From the NCBI GenBank assembly GCA_944387535.1, contig CALXFI010000004.1:1-53673 (forward strand): a DNA stretch of 53,673 bases, written 5' to 3'. The notes beneath the pieces are model-generated. The model did not search any database and was not told the DNA's origin. It saw only the letters and a program-made list of their open reading frames with translations. The stretch's first letter is position 1; every line of letters starts with the position of its first letter. Shown piece by piece: positions 37,053-46,405 of this stretch. The position numbers were made by a program, and so were the translations under genes. This DNA comes from an uncultured Clostridia bacterium (GTDB taxonomy: Bacteria; Bacillota; Clostridia; TANB77; CAG-508).

Positions 37053-37616
37053 TTATTTGTTGCTTCCAAAATCTACTTTAACATTTTTTCTTGCTTCATC
37101 GCTTTCTGCATTAAATAAGTCACGAGCTTTAAATCCAAACATACCTGCGATGATGTTAGAAGGGAATACTTCTAATTTTGTATTGTAGATAGTTACAGAG
37201 TCATTATAAAATTGTCTGGCAAAAGAAATTTTATTTTCTGTATTTCTTAATTCTTCTGATAATTCTGAGAAGTTTTGGTTTGCTTTTAATTGAGGATAAT
37301 TTTCAGAAATAGCCATGATTGTTTTTAATGTATCTGATAATTCATTATCAAGTTGTGCTTTTTCAGAAACAGAACCTGCATTTGCCCAAGAACTTCTAAG
37401 CTCAGCAATCTTTTCAAAAGTTTGACTTTCATGAGTCATGTAACCTTTTACAGTTTCAACAAAGTTTGGAATTAAGTCAAATCTTCTTTGAAGTTGTACG
37501 TCTATTTGGCTCCAAGCATTATCGACTTTTATTCTTGCTTTTACTAAACCATTATATAAAGCGATAACAGCAATAACAAGAATAACTATAATTGCTATAA
37601 CTATTATACCTACCAT
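37053..37616 (-). CDS. lemA: LemA family protein
   Basis: 187 residues. One N-terminal membrane helix (about 3-23) is followed by the conserved segment AWSQIDVQLQRRFDLIPNFV (about 37-56) and a helical body ending in FNAESDEARKNVKVDF. Cytoplasm-facing or outside helical bundle of uncertain role, often adjacent to HtpX. ATG follows AGGAGG. Length is typical. Confidence 0.93.
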   Translation of the reverse strand: MVGIIVIAIIVILVIAVIALYNGLVKARIKVDNAWSQIDVQLQRRFDLIPNFVETVKGYMTHESQTFEKIAELRSSWANAGSVSEKAQLDNELSDTLKTIMAISENYPQLKANQNFSELSEELRNTENKISFARQFYNDSVTIYNTKLEVFPSNIIAGMFGFKARDLFNAESDEARKNVKVDFGSNK

Positions 37617-37852
37617 TTATAAATTCCTCCTATTCTTTATAATATACTGATATAATAACATATTATACATATTTATACAATAAAAATATGGTAAATTTGT
37701 GAAATTAATATGGAAAATTTAGGAATAATTTTTAAAAAATTACATATAATATACTATGCATATTATAAAAGCTTAATTTTAAAGAAAAAGGACAAATTGT
37801 ATAAAAAAATTAAATCCGGAAAGCTCTTCTGCAAGTAAGAATTAGGCAAAAT

Positions 37853-37881
37853 TTGACAAATATCAAAAAAAATAGTATAAT
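37853..37881 (+). promoter_or_regulatory. Sigma-A type promoter of the 3D-domain gene
   Basis: Perfect TTGACA (37853-37858), 17 bases, perfect TATAAT (37876-37881). The best promoter match in the window. Confidence 0.8.
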
Positions 37882-37912
37882 TAAGTTGTTGCCAAAAGGA
37901 GGAATTAAATTG

Positions 37913-38857
37913 ATGAAAAAAGAAGAAAACGCTTCGATTTCTATCATGAAAATCATCTGTGTAACAGTTATTCTTATTTTAATATCAGGAATAGGAGTAA
38001 TGGCAGTAAATACAGACTTAAAGGATGTAACAATCATCCTTCAAAATGGATATGAAATGACGGCTTTAACAAGTAAAGCTACAGTTTCAGAAGTTTTAGC
38101 AGAAAATAATATTGTTTTAGAAGATAATCAAAAGACAATACCAGACTTAAATGAAGAAGTATCTTCAGGTCAAAGTATTCAAATAACTGATAAATCATAT
38201 AACGAAGTTCAAATTGCTAAGATTTCAGAAGATGGAGCAAAAACATCTCTAGATCAATTATTAGAGAATTATGCACCAATTACTGAAAAAATAGTTGTTG
38301 AACAAGTTACAATACCTTATGAAACCGTTACAAAAAACACAACTGGAGCAAGTGGGGACACAACTGATAAGGTTTTACAAGAAGGAAAAGATGGTTTAAA
38401 AGAGGTAACATACAAAGTAAAATATCAAAACGATGTTGAAATTGAAAAAACAGTTATTTCTGAAAAAGTAGTTACAGAGCCAGTTAATAAAATTGTTCAA
38501 GTTCAAAAGAAAGCAACATCAAGAGGAACTACGACAACAAGAACAACACTTCCAACATCAACAGCATCAACTAGTGGAGGAACTACTTATAAAATCACAG
38601 CATATTGCCCATGCGCAAAATGTTGTGGAAAAACATCAGGTATGACTGCATCAGGAACAAAAGCAACAGCAGGAAGAACAGTGGCAGCATCTTCAAAATT
38701 TGCTTTTGGTACTAAATTAAACATTGGTGGACATATTTATACAGTAGAAGATAGAGGCGGAGCAGTAACTGGTAACAAAATAGATATATTTGTTAACACA
38801 CACGCAGAAGCACTTGCTTGGGGAGTTAGATATTTAACTGTTTCAGTAGTGCAATAA
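37913..38857 (+). CDS. YabE-like protein with DUF348, G5 and 3D domains
   Basis: 314 residues from ATG 37913 (TTG 37910 is a close alternative) behind AAAGGAGG. One membrane anchor or signal segment (about 11-33), a DUF348 domain (about 37-90, VTIILQNGYEMTAL), a G5 domain (about 110-200, ITEKIVVEQVTIPYETV), a Thr/Ser-rich linker, and a C-terminal 3D domain (about 225-314) with ITAYCPCAKCCGKTSG and VEDRGGAVTGNKIDIFV. 3D domains resemble lytic transglycosylases of the resuscitation-promoting type, so a role in peptidoglycan remodelling is expected. The promoter lies immediately upstream. Confidence 0.88.
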   Translation: MKKEENASISIMKIICVTVILILISGIGVMAVNTDLKDVTIILQNGYEMTALTSKATVSEVLAENNIVLEDNQKTIPDLNEEVSSGQSIQITDKSYNEVQIAKISEDGAKTSLDQLLENYAPITEKIVVEQVTIPYETVTKNTTGASGDTTDKVLQEGKDGLKEVTYKVKYQNDVEIEKTVISEKVVTEPVNKIVQVQKKATSRGTTTTRTTLPTSTASTSGGTTYKITAYCPCAKCCGKTSGMTASGTKATAGRTVAASSKFAFGTKLNIGGHIYTVEDRGGAVTGNKIDIFVNTHAEALAWGVRYLTVSVVQ

Positions 38858-38879
38858 TAATTGAATATGAAATTTATGG

Positions 38880-38904
38880 GGCAGTCGAATTTAGACTGCC
38901 TTTT
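38880..38904 (+). terminator. Rho-independent terminator after the 3D-domain gene
   Basis: GGCAGTC (38880-38886) pairs with GACTGCC (38894-38900), followed by TTTT. Confidence 0.8.
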
Positions 38905-38978
38905 ACAATAAATAAATTTTAATTTAATTGATATTTTCTTTAATATATTGTAAAATATTAAATACTAAGGAGGAGAAT

Positions 38979-39398
38979 ATGAGTATAAAAAAAGCAGGGA
39001 CAATATTAATTAATTTGGAAAATAGAAAAATAGGATTAGTTTATAGAGAAGATGAAAAAGATTATTCATTTCCCAAAGGACATTTAGAAAAAGGAGAAAC
39101 TCTTTTAGAATGTGCTGTAAGGGAAACTGAAGAAGAAACATTAAGAAAAAACCATTTAATAGATAATAAAGAAATAGGAATTATAAAATATAGCTCACCT
39201 GAAGAAAAAGATGTAGAAGTTTATTACTATTTGGCAATAGATGATGGAAAAACTTCTAGAGATATACCTTTAAAAGACAGAGAAGTGCTTGTATGGAAAA
39301 ATACAGATGAAGTAAATAATATACTTACATATGACAACCTAAAAGAAATATGGGCTAATGTAAAAGATAGGGTAATTGATATTATAAAAAAAGACTAG
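38979..39398 (+). CDS. Nudix hydrolase
   Basis: 139 residues from ATG 38979, just after AAGGAGGAG; upstream codons in the frame are not needed. A complete Nudix box is visible (GHLEKGETLLECAVRETEEE: Gx5Ex7REx2EE). Substrate unknown; the compact size and KKAGTILINLENRKIGLV start resemble the diadenosine-polyphosphate/RppH-like Nudix group. The next gene, another Nudix enzyme, starts 11 bases later. Confidence 0.88.
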   Translation: MSIKKAGTILINLENRKIGLVYREDEKDYSFPKGHLEKGETLLECAVRETEEETLRKNHLIDNKEIGIIKYSSPEEKDVEVYYYLAIDDGKTSRDIPLKDREVLVWKNTDEVNNILTYDNLKEIWANVKDRVIDIIKKD

Positions 39399-39409
39399 GA
39401 GTTGTTTAT

Positions 39410-39913
39410 ATGGAATTAGTAGATAAGTTCAATAAAAGAAGAGAGACATTAAATAAGACAACAGGAAGATATGAAAAGATAAATGGAGAGTATTGCCAGT
39501 ATGTACACACTTGGATAATGAATGATAAAAATGAATTTTTAATTCAAAAAAGAAGTGCAAATAAGAAGATATATCCTAATAAATGGTCTCAAACAGGAGG
39601 AGCCGTAGATAGTGGAGAAACTTCTTTACAAGGAGCTATAAGAGAAGTAAAAGAGGAATTAGGAATTGACATTAATCAAGAAAAAATGGAATTTATGCTT
39701 TCTTTCAAAAGAAAACATGGTTTTGTCGATGTATGGCTTGTAAAACAAAATGTGGATTTAAAAGATGTGGTATTACAAAAAGAAGAAGTTGCAGAAGTAA
39801 AATGGGTAACTAAAGAAGAGTTAGAAAAAATGATAGAAAATGATGAAGTTGCTGGAACTGTGAATATATATTATAAAATGCTTATGTATATAATAGAAAA
39901 TTTTAGTTTATAA
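39410..39913 (+). CDS. Nudix hydrolase, isopentenyl-diphosphate-isomerase-like
   Basis: 167 residues. Nudix box GAVDSGETSLQGAIREVKEE; before it comes HTWIMNDKNEFLIQKRSANK, typical of the IDI-like Nudix group, which includes many uncharacterised hydrolases. Substrate cannot be read from sequence. A weak ribosome binding site (GGAGTTG) precedes the ATG. Second of two adjacent Nudix genes; exonuclease III follows after ten bases. Confidence 0.85.
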   Translation: MELVDKFNKRRETLNKTTGRYEKINGEYCQYVHTWIMNDKNEFLIQKRSANKKIYPNKWSQTGGAVDSGETSLQGAIREVKEELGIDINQEKMEFMLSFKRKHGFVDVWLVKQNVDLKDVVLQKEEVAEVKWVTKEELEKMIENDEVAGTVNIYYKMLMYIIENFSL

Positions 39914-39923
39914 GGAGGAAAAA

Positions 39924-40679
39924 ATGAAATTAGTATCATGGAATGTAAATGGAATAAGAGCTTGTTTAAATAAAGGATTTGATGATTTCTTTAAAAGCAT
40001 AAATGCAGATATATTTTGTATACAAGAGACAAAATGTCAAGAAGGACAGGTTGATTTAGAATATGATGGTTATGAAAGCTTTTGGAATAGTGCAGAGAAA
40101 AAAGGGTATTCAGGAACAGCGGTATTTACTAAAATAAAACCATTATCTGTTAGTTATGGAATAGGAATAGAAGAGCATGATAAAGAAGGAAGAGTAATAA
40201 CATTAGAATTTGATAAGTTTTATTTAGTAGATATATATACACCTAATTCTAAAAGAGAACTAGAAAGATTAGATTATAGACAAGTATGGGAAGATGAAAT
40301 TAGAAAATACTTATTAAAGTTAAACAAAACCAAACCAGTTATAATGTGTGGAGATTTAAATGTAGCACATAAAGAAATAGATTTGAAAAATCCTAAAACA
40401 AATACACATAATGCAGGATTTACAATGGAAGAAAGAAACAAAATGACAGAATTACTAAATGCGGGATTTGTAGATACATTTAGATATTTATACCCAGATA
40501 AAGAGGAAGCATATAGTTGGTGGTCTTATATGAGAAAAGCGAGAGAAAAAAATGTGGGTTGGAGAATAGACTATTTTATAGTATCTGAAAGTATAAAAGA
40601 TAAGATAAAAGAAGCAAGCATTTATTCAGAAGTAATGGGAAGTGACCATTGCCCTGTTGGATTAGAAATAGACTTGTAA
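39924..40679 (+). CDS. xth: Exodeoxyribonuclease III / AP endonuclease
   Basis: 251 residues. Acts at abasic sites in base-excision repair. All family motifs are present: SWNVNGIRACL, FCIQETKCQ (catalytic Glu), YTPNSKRELERLDYR, CGDLNVAH, WRIDYF and the terminal SDHCPV (catalytic His). Follows the Nudix pair on AAGGAGG, so the three may form a nucleotide-sanitising/repair unit. Confidence 0.95.
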   Translation: MKLVSWNVNGIRACLNKGFDDFFKSINADIFCIQETKCQEGQVDLEYDGYESFWNSAEKKGYSGTAVFTKIKPLSVSYGIGIEEHDKEGRVITLEFDKFYLVDIYTPNSKRELERLDYRQVWEDEIRKYLLKLNKTKPVIMCGDLNVAHKEIDLKNPKTNTHNAGFTMEERNKMTELLNAGFVDTFRYLYPDKEEAYSWWSYMRKAREKNVGWRIDYFIVSESIKDKIKEASIYSEVMGSDHCPVGLEIDL

Positions 40680-40723
40680 ATGAGAGATAATAAATTAACA
40701 AAGTTAAGTCGAAGGAGAGAAGA

Positions 40724-41887
40724 ATGGAAGATAGAAAAGAAAAAATAAGAAAATGGAGCTATTGGTTTTTGCTTGGTTTAGCACTTGTTATTATTTATAA
40801 ATGTTTAGATAATTTTACAGCTGTAACAGGCATTATTGGAAATTTTTTAAGTGTTGTTGCACCATTTTTTGTTGGTATTTTTATTGCATATATATTATAT
40901 ATGCCTTGCAGAAAGTTTGAAACAGCTTTTAGAAAAAGTAAAATAAAATTTCTAAAAAGAAAAGCAAGGACTTTTAGTATTATTACAGTATATTTAATAA
41001 TTGTAGCAATTATAGTTATTTTAGTTAGTTTTATCTTTCCTGTAGTTTGGGATAGCGTAACAGACTTTGTAAGTAATATACAAAGCTACTATGAAACGGC
41101 AATAAATAGATATAATAGTTTACCACAAGACTCTATATTAAAAAGCGAGCAAGTAAATGAGTTTATAGAAAGTATTCAGCATATTGATTTAAGAGAATAT
41201 TTTAATTTTGATAGAGTAATGGAATACATATCAAGTGCAATAAGTGCTGTTACTGGTATTGTTGATGTATTTGTTGCAGTAATCGTTTCTATTTATGTTT
41301 TAGCAGAAAGAGGAAAGATTTTAACATTTGTAAAGAGATTTGCAGAGGCGGTGTTTAAAGAAAGAACATATAAAAATATTGATAAATATTATAAACATTC
41401 AAACGAAATATTCTTTAAGTTTATTGCAAGTCAATTCCTAGATGCAGTAGTTGTAGGAATTTTGGTTACAATTGCAATGACAATAATGGGAATTAAATAT
41501 GCACCACTTCTAGGGTTCTTTATAGGTCTATTTAATATGATACCATTTGTTGGAGCTATTATTGCCGTAGGAATATCAGCTATTATTACTTTAATTACAG
41601 GTGGACTTTCACAAGCTATTTGGATGCTTATTGTAGTAATTATCTTACAACAAATCGATGCAAATATTATAAATCCAAAGATTGTAGGCAAATCATTAAA
41701 AATAAGCCCAATATTAGTAATTTTAGCAGTGACAATTGGTGGAGCTTATTTTGGAATACTTGGAATGTTCTTAGCTGTTCCTGTTATTGCAATTATAAAA
41801 ATACTTATAGAGGACTTTGTTGATTATAGGTTGGCAGTTAAGAAAACAAAGAAAGTAAGTGAAGAGAAAAATACAATTCAAGAATAA
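40724..41887 (+). CDS. AI-2E family transporter
   Basis: 387 residues with about eight membrane helices: a pair near 13-65, one near 84-108, one near 190-208, and a C-terminal bundle (240-365) with GFFIGLFNMIPFVGA and NPKIVGKSLKISPILVI, diagnostic of the AI-2E (PF01594) family. Members export autoinducer-like small molecules or exchange Na+/H+; the substrate here is unknown. ATG follows GAAGGAGAG. Confidence 0.9.
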   Translation: MEDRKEKIRKWSYWFLLGLALVIIYKCLDNFTAVTGIIGNFLSVVAPFFVGIFIAYILYMPCRKFETAFRKSKIKFLKRKARTFSIITVYLIIVAIIVILVSFIFPVVWDSVTDFVSNIQSYYETAINRYNSLPQDSILKSEQVNEFIESIQHIDLREYFNFDRVMEYISSAISAVTGIVDVFVAVIVSIYVLAERGKILTFVKRFAEAVFKERTYKNIDKYYKHSNEIFFKFIASQFLDAVVVGILVTIAMTIMGIKYAPLLGFFIGLFNMIPFVGAIIAVGISAIITLITGGLSQAIWMLIVVIILQQIDANIINPKIVGKSLKISPILVILAVTIGGAYFGILGMFLAVPVIAIIKILIEDFVDYRLAVKKTKKVSEEKNTIQE

Positions 41888-41917
41888 TAAATAAAATAAT
41901 TAAATTAAAGATAATTA

Positions 41918-41962
41918 GTACCTAAAATGAAAAATATTCAACTTTGGGTACTAATTTTATAT
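41918..41962 (+). terminator. Probable terminator after the AI-2E gene
   Basis: TAGTACCTAAAAT pairs, with two mismatches, with ACTTTGGGTACTA, then a T-rich run. Confidence 0.5.
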
Positions 41963-42465
41963 TTCTATTACTCAAAAATGTAAAAATATTGATTTTAAGT
42001 AATGGATTTTTATAAATAAAGTTGAAAGAAGATTTGGGTCATAAAATTTTAAAAAACCTTACGGAAACAGTTGACTTATGATTTTATTTGTGATAAACTA
42101 TTTAGGAGAATTTACTAAAAATGGATTTTTGTACCCAAAGTTATTAGATAGGGTGGTTAAAATAGAAAGAGAAAAGATTAGTTAAAACCTAATAAAATAA
42201 GGCAAAAGGAGTTGAAAAAACAAGATTTTTTCGATTGCTTTTTTATTGCCGTTTTTAAAGGAAACATAACTTCGAAAATCCATTCAAAATTTTTATTCAA
42301 AAGTTTAAAATTAAAAGAAGAGGAATCAAGTTCAAAGAGCCCTAAGCTTTTAAGGCTGAAAGAGCAGGCAGGCTTAAAACTTAGACAAGCAATTTGAATT
42401 CTGAGAAGGACTTCTTTTAAGGAATATATTTTTTCTGCTTAAATATTTTTTATGAGGTGATTTTT
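41963..42465. promoter_or_regulatory. rpoB upstream region with probable promoter and long leader
   Basis: About 500 bases without a credible gene. TTGACT (42071-42076), 17 bases, TAAACT (42094-42099) is a plausible promoter, giving a leader of about 360 bases. The leader has several hairpins (for example CCTAAGCTTTTAAGG near 42341). rplJ-rplL, usually just upstream of rpoB, are absent, so rpoBC appears to have its own promoter. No known leader class is recognised. Confidence 0.45.
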
Positions 42466-45400
42466 TTGAAAATAAGAGAAATTAAGCACGAGAAGTCTTC
42501 TCGTAAAGATTTCGCAAAAGTTGGTGATTTTATTGAAATGCCAAATCTTATCAAAGTTCAAAAAGATTCATATGATTATTTTATCAAAGAAGGACTTGGA
42601 GAGGTTTTAAGGGATATTTCACCAATTGAAGACTATTCTGGAAATTTAGTTCTTGAATTTTTCGATTATTACATGGAAGATAAGACAAAATATTCAGTAG
42701 AAGAAGCAAAAGAAAGAGATGCAACATATTCTGCAAGATTACATGTAAAAGTAAGATTAATTAACCGTGAAACAGGAGAAATTAAAGAGCAAGAAATTTA
42801 TTTAGGTGATTTTCCACTCATGACAGATAGTGGAACATTTATAATAAATGGTGCAGAAAGAGTTGTAGTAAGCCAGTTAGTACGTTCACCAGGATGCTAT
42901 TATGGTGAAGAATTTGACACAAAAACAGGGAAGAAAACATATACATCTACAGTTATGCCTTTAAGAGGAGCATGGCTTGAATACGAAACAGACGGAAATG
43001 ATATTTTCTGGGTACGTGTTGATAGAACAAGAAAAGTTCCTATTACTACATTATTAAGAGCAATTGGTTTAGCAACAGATAGTCAAATGTTAGATTTCTT
43101 TGGCGATGAAGAAATGTTAAAAACAACAATTAGTAAAGATACAGTAAAAGATCAAGATGAAGCATTAATAGAAATCTATAAGAAATTAAGACCAGGAGAA
43201 CTTCCTACTGTTGACGCTGCAAGAAATTTATTTAATGGTTTATTCTTTGATAATAAGAGATATGACTTAGCAAAAGTAGGTAGATATAAATTTAACCAAA
43301 AATTATCATTGGCATCAAGAATAAAAGGAAAAGTAGCAGCAAATGACATAATAGATAGCGAAACAGGAGAAGTTTTTGTACAAGCAGGAGAAGTAATAGA
43401 AGACGAAGTTGCTGAGAATATTCAAAATGCAGGAATAAATACAGTTGATATAATGTTTATGGATAAGAAAATAAGAATTATAGGAAATAATACAGTAGAT
43501 ATCCATAAAGTATTACCAAATGTAGACTTAAGCAAATTACATATTAAAGAATATGTTAATTATAATGTTTTACAAAATATAATTGAAAACACAGACGAGA
43601 AAGATTTAGTTAAAACAATAGAAGAAAGAATGGATGAGCTAGTTCCAAAGCATATTACAACAGAAGATATGTTAGCATCTGTAAACTTCTTATTTAACTT
43701 ATCACATGGATTAGGAGGACCTGATGATATAGACCATTTAGCAAACCGTAGAATTCGTTGTGTTGGAGAATTATTACAAAATCAATTTAGAATTGGTTTA
43801 GCAAGATTAGAAAGAGTTGTTCGTGAAAGAATGACAATACAAGATTTAGATGTAGTAACACCACAAACATTAATTAATACAAAACCTATTACATCAGCAA
43901 TACGTGAATTCTTTGGAAGTTCACAATTGTCACAATTCATGGATCAAACAAACCCATTATCAGAATTAACACATAAAAGAAGAATTTCAGCATTAGGACC
44001 TGGAGGATTAACAAGAGAAAGAGCTGGATTTGAAGTACGTGATGTTCACTATACACACTATGGAAGATTATGTCCAATTGAATCTCCAGAAGGACCAAAC
44101 ATTGGACTTATATCAGCGCTTTCATCATTTGCACAAATTAATGAATACGGATTTATAGAAACACCATATAGAAAAGTAGACCCAGAAACACATAAATTAA
44201 CAGATGAAGTAGAATATATGAGTGCAGATGTAGAAGATAATTACATAATAGCTCAAGCGTCAGAGCCAGTTGACAAAGATGGACATTTTATTAATAAGAG
44301 AGTAAGAGTAAGACGTAGAAACGATATTATAGAAGTAGATAGTGATAAGGTACAATATGTAGACGTATCACCAAAACAATTAGTTTCTGTTGCAGCAGCA
44401 ATGATTCCATTCTTAGAGCACGATGATGCAAAAAGAGCTCTTATGGGTGCTAACATGCAACGTCAAGCAGTTCCACTTATGACAACAGAAAGTCCAATAG
44501 TAGGAACAGGAATTGAGTACAGAGCAGCAAAAGACTCAGGAATCTTAGTATTAGCAGAAGATGATGGAGTGATTGAAAAAGTAACAGGAAGCGCTATTAC
44601 TGTAAAATATAATAATGGAAAAACTGTAGTTCATAAATTACGTAAATTTAAGAGAACTAATGGTGGAACTTGTATTAACCAAAAACCAATTGTTAAAAAA
44701 GGTGAAATTGTTAAGAAAGGTGACGCTATAGCAGATGGACCAGCAACATCTAATGGAGAAATGGCACTTGGTAAGAATGTATTAGTAGCATTTTCTACAT
44801 GGGAAGGTTACAACTATGAGGATGCTATTCTTATAAATGAGAGATTAGTTAAAGAAGATGTATTTACATCAATTCATATAGAAGAATATGATTGTGAATG
44901 TCGTGATACTAAGCTTGGTGCAGAGGAAATTACACGTGATATTCCAAACATTGGTGATGATTCATTAAAAGACTTAGACGAAAATGGAATTATCAGAATT
45001 GGTGCAGAAGTAAGACCAGGAGATATCTTAGTTGGAAAAGTTACTCCAAAAGGAGAAACAGAACTAACAGCAGAAGAAAGATTACTTCGTGCTATCTTTG
45101 GTGAAAAAGCAAGAGAAGTAAGAGATACTTCTTTAAGAGTACCACATGGAGAAGCAGGAACTGTTGTAGATGTAAAAATATTTACAAGAGATAATTCAGA
45201 TGAATTAGGACCTGGTGTAAATCAAATAATTAGATGTTATATAGCAACAAAGAGAAAAATATCAGTTGGAGATAAAATGGCAGGACGTCATGGTAACAAA
45301 GGTGTTATTTCAAGAGTATTACCAGAAGAAGATATGCCATTTATGCCAGATGGTACACCAATAGATATATTACTTAACCCATTAGGTGTTCCTTCTCGTA

Positions 45401-46230
45401 TGAACTTAGGTCAAGTTTTAGAGGTACATTTAGGAGGAGCTGCAAAAGCTTTAGGATGGAAAGTTTCAACACCAGTATTTGATGGTGCAAATGAAGAAGA
45501 TGTAAAAGAATTACTAAAAAAAGCCGGAATGAGCGAAGATGGAAAAACTATTCTTTATGATGGAAGAACAGGAGAGCCATTTGATAAGCCAATTACAGTT
45601 GGTGTTATGTATATGTTAAAACTACATCACTTAGTAGATGATAAAATACATGCTCGTTCAACTGGACCTTATTCATTAGTAACACAGCAACCTCTTGGAG
45701 GAAAAGCACAATTTGGTGGACAACGTTTTGGAGAAATGGAAGTTTGGGCATTAGAGGCATATGGAGCAGCATATACATTACAAGAAATGTTAACAGTAAA
45801 ATCAGACGATGTTGTAGGTCGTGTAAACACTTATGAAGCTATTGTAAAAGGCGAAAATATTCCAGAACCAGGAGTTCCAGAAAGTTTCAAAGTTTTAGTA
45901 AAAGAACTTCAATCATTAGGATTAGATGTTCGTCTATATTCTGAAGATAATAAAGAATTAGAATTAAAAGAAGATGTAGATGAAGGAATAGAATATGATC
46001 CAAGCAAAGATGGCAAAATATTATCAGAAGATGAAGTTGTTGAAGATGGAGATCTAGATGGATATTCTGAGGAAACAGATGATGATGTTGTACTAGATGC
46101 AGAAGAAGATGCAACAGATGATGGCAAAGATGACTTATTTGAAGAACTAGATGATGAAGGTGAAGAATTGCTATTTGGAAATGATTTAGCAAATGATAAC
46201 TTAGATAATGATGATGATATTATAGAGTAA
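42466..46230 (+). CDS. rpoB: DNA-directed RNA polymerase subunit beta
   Basis: 1254 residues from TTG 42466, five bases after GAGGTGA; GTG 42457 is part of that site. Conserved segments: the rifampicin region [31 protein letters not shown] (written across about residues 485-515), [30 protein letters not shown] and the C-terminal [19 protein letters not shown]. The rifampicin cluster reads as wild type ([14 protein letters not shown]). A long acidic tail (about 1165-1254, rich in Asp/Glu) extends past the usual end. Confidence 0.98.
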   Translation: MKIREIKHEKSSRKDFAKVGDFIEMPNLIKVQKDSYDYFIKEGLGEVLRDISPIEDYSGNLVLEFFDYYMEDKTKYSVEEAKERDATYSARLHVKVRLINRETGEIKEQEIYLGDFPLMTDSGTFIINGAERVVVSQLVRSPGCYYGEEFDTKTGKKTYTSTVMPLRGAWLEYETDGNDIFWVRVDRTRKVPITTLLRAIGLATDSQMLDFFGDEEMLKTTISKDTVKDQDEALIEIYKKLRPGELPTVDAARNLFNGLFFDNKRYDLAKVGRYKFNQKLSLASRIKGKVAANDIIDSETGEVFVQAGEVIEDEVAENIQNAGINTVDIMFMDKKIRIIGNNTVDIHKVLPNVDLSKLHIKEYVNYNVLQNIIENTDEKDLVKTIEERMDELVPKHITTEDMLASVNFLFNLSHGLGGPDDIDHLANRRIRCVGELLQNQFRIGLARLERVVRERMTIQDLDVVTPQTLINTKPITSAIREFFGSSQLSQFMDQTNPLSELTHKRRISALGPGGLTRERAGFEVRDVHYTHYGRLCPIESPEGPNIGLISALSSFAQINEYGFIETPYRKVDPETHKLTDEVEYMSADVEDNYIIAQASEPVDKDGHFINKRVRVRRRNDIIEVDSDKVQYVDVSPKQLVSVAAAMIPFLEHDDAKRALMGANMQRQAVPLMTTESPIVGTGIEYRAAKDSGILVLAEDDGVIEKVTGSAITVKYNNGKTVVHKLRKFKRTNGGTCINQKPIVKKGEIVKKGDAIADGPATSNGEMALGKNVLVAFSTWEGYNYEDAILINERLVKEDVFTSIHIEEYDCECRDTKLGAEEITRDIPNIGDDSLKDLDENGIIRIGAEVRPGDILVGKVTPKGETELTAEERLLRAIFGEKAREVRDTSLRVPHGEAGTVVDVKIFTRDNSDELGPGVNQIIRCYIATKRKISVGDKMAGRHGNKGVISRVLPEEDMPFMPDGTPIDILLNPLGVPSRMNLGQVLEVHLGGAAKALGWKVSTPVFDGANEEDVKELLKKAGMSEDGKTILYDGRTGEPFDKPITVGVMYMLKLHHLVDDKIHARSTGPYSLVTQQPLGGKAQFGGQRFGEMEVWALEAYGAAYTLQEMLTVKSDDVVGRVNTYEAIVKGENIPEPGVPESFKVLVKELQSLGLDVRLYSEDNKELELKEDVDEGIEYDPSKDGKILSEDEVVEDGDLDGYSEETDDDVVLDAEEDATDDGKDDLFEELDDEGEELLFGNDLANDNLDNDDDIIE

Positions 46231-46281
46231 TAAATTACAATTTAATTTAGTAATCGTAGTAAAGTAAAAATAATTAAATAG

Positions 46282-46353
46282 ATTCTAAAAAGGAAAGAAG
46301 CGACATTTGAGTTTGCAAGAGCAGGGGATAGTCTTCTTTGCCTGTTTTAGAAT
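46282..46353. other. Long-range hairpin between rpoB and rpoC
   Basis: ATTCTAAAAAGGAAAGAAG (46282-46300) is nearly complementary to CTTCTTTGCCTGTTTTAGAAT (46333-46353). No T-run follows, so it is more likely an RNA processing or translation-control structure than a terminator. It lies in an unusually long (175-base) rpoB-rpoC gap. Confidence 0.45.
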
Positions 46354-46405
46354 TACCCAAATAAAATAAATGCTTTTTAAGCAAAGAAGGGGGAAAAGAA
46401 AAAGA

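Noticed and set aside
41620-41823. 67-codon plus-strand ORF inside the AI-2E gene
   Set aside because: Alternate-frame shadow with biased Asn/Cys/Tyr content and no start signals.
42212-42397. 61-codon ORF upstream of rpoB
   Set aside because: TTG start, low-complexity Lys/Ser content, no family resemblance; lies in the probable rpoB leader.
46370-46405. ATG 46370 as the rpoC start
   Set aside because: Adds a basic extension absent from the family and lacks a ribosome binding site; GTG 46406 aligns with the usual N-terminus.
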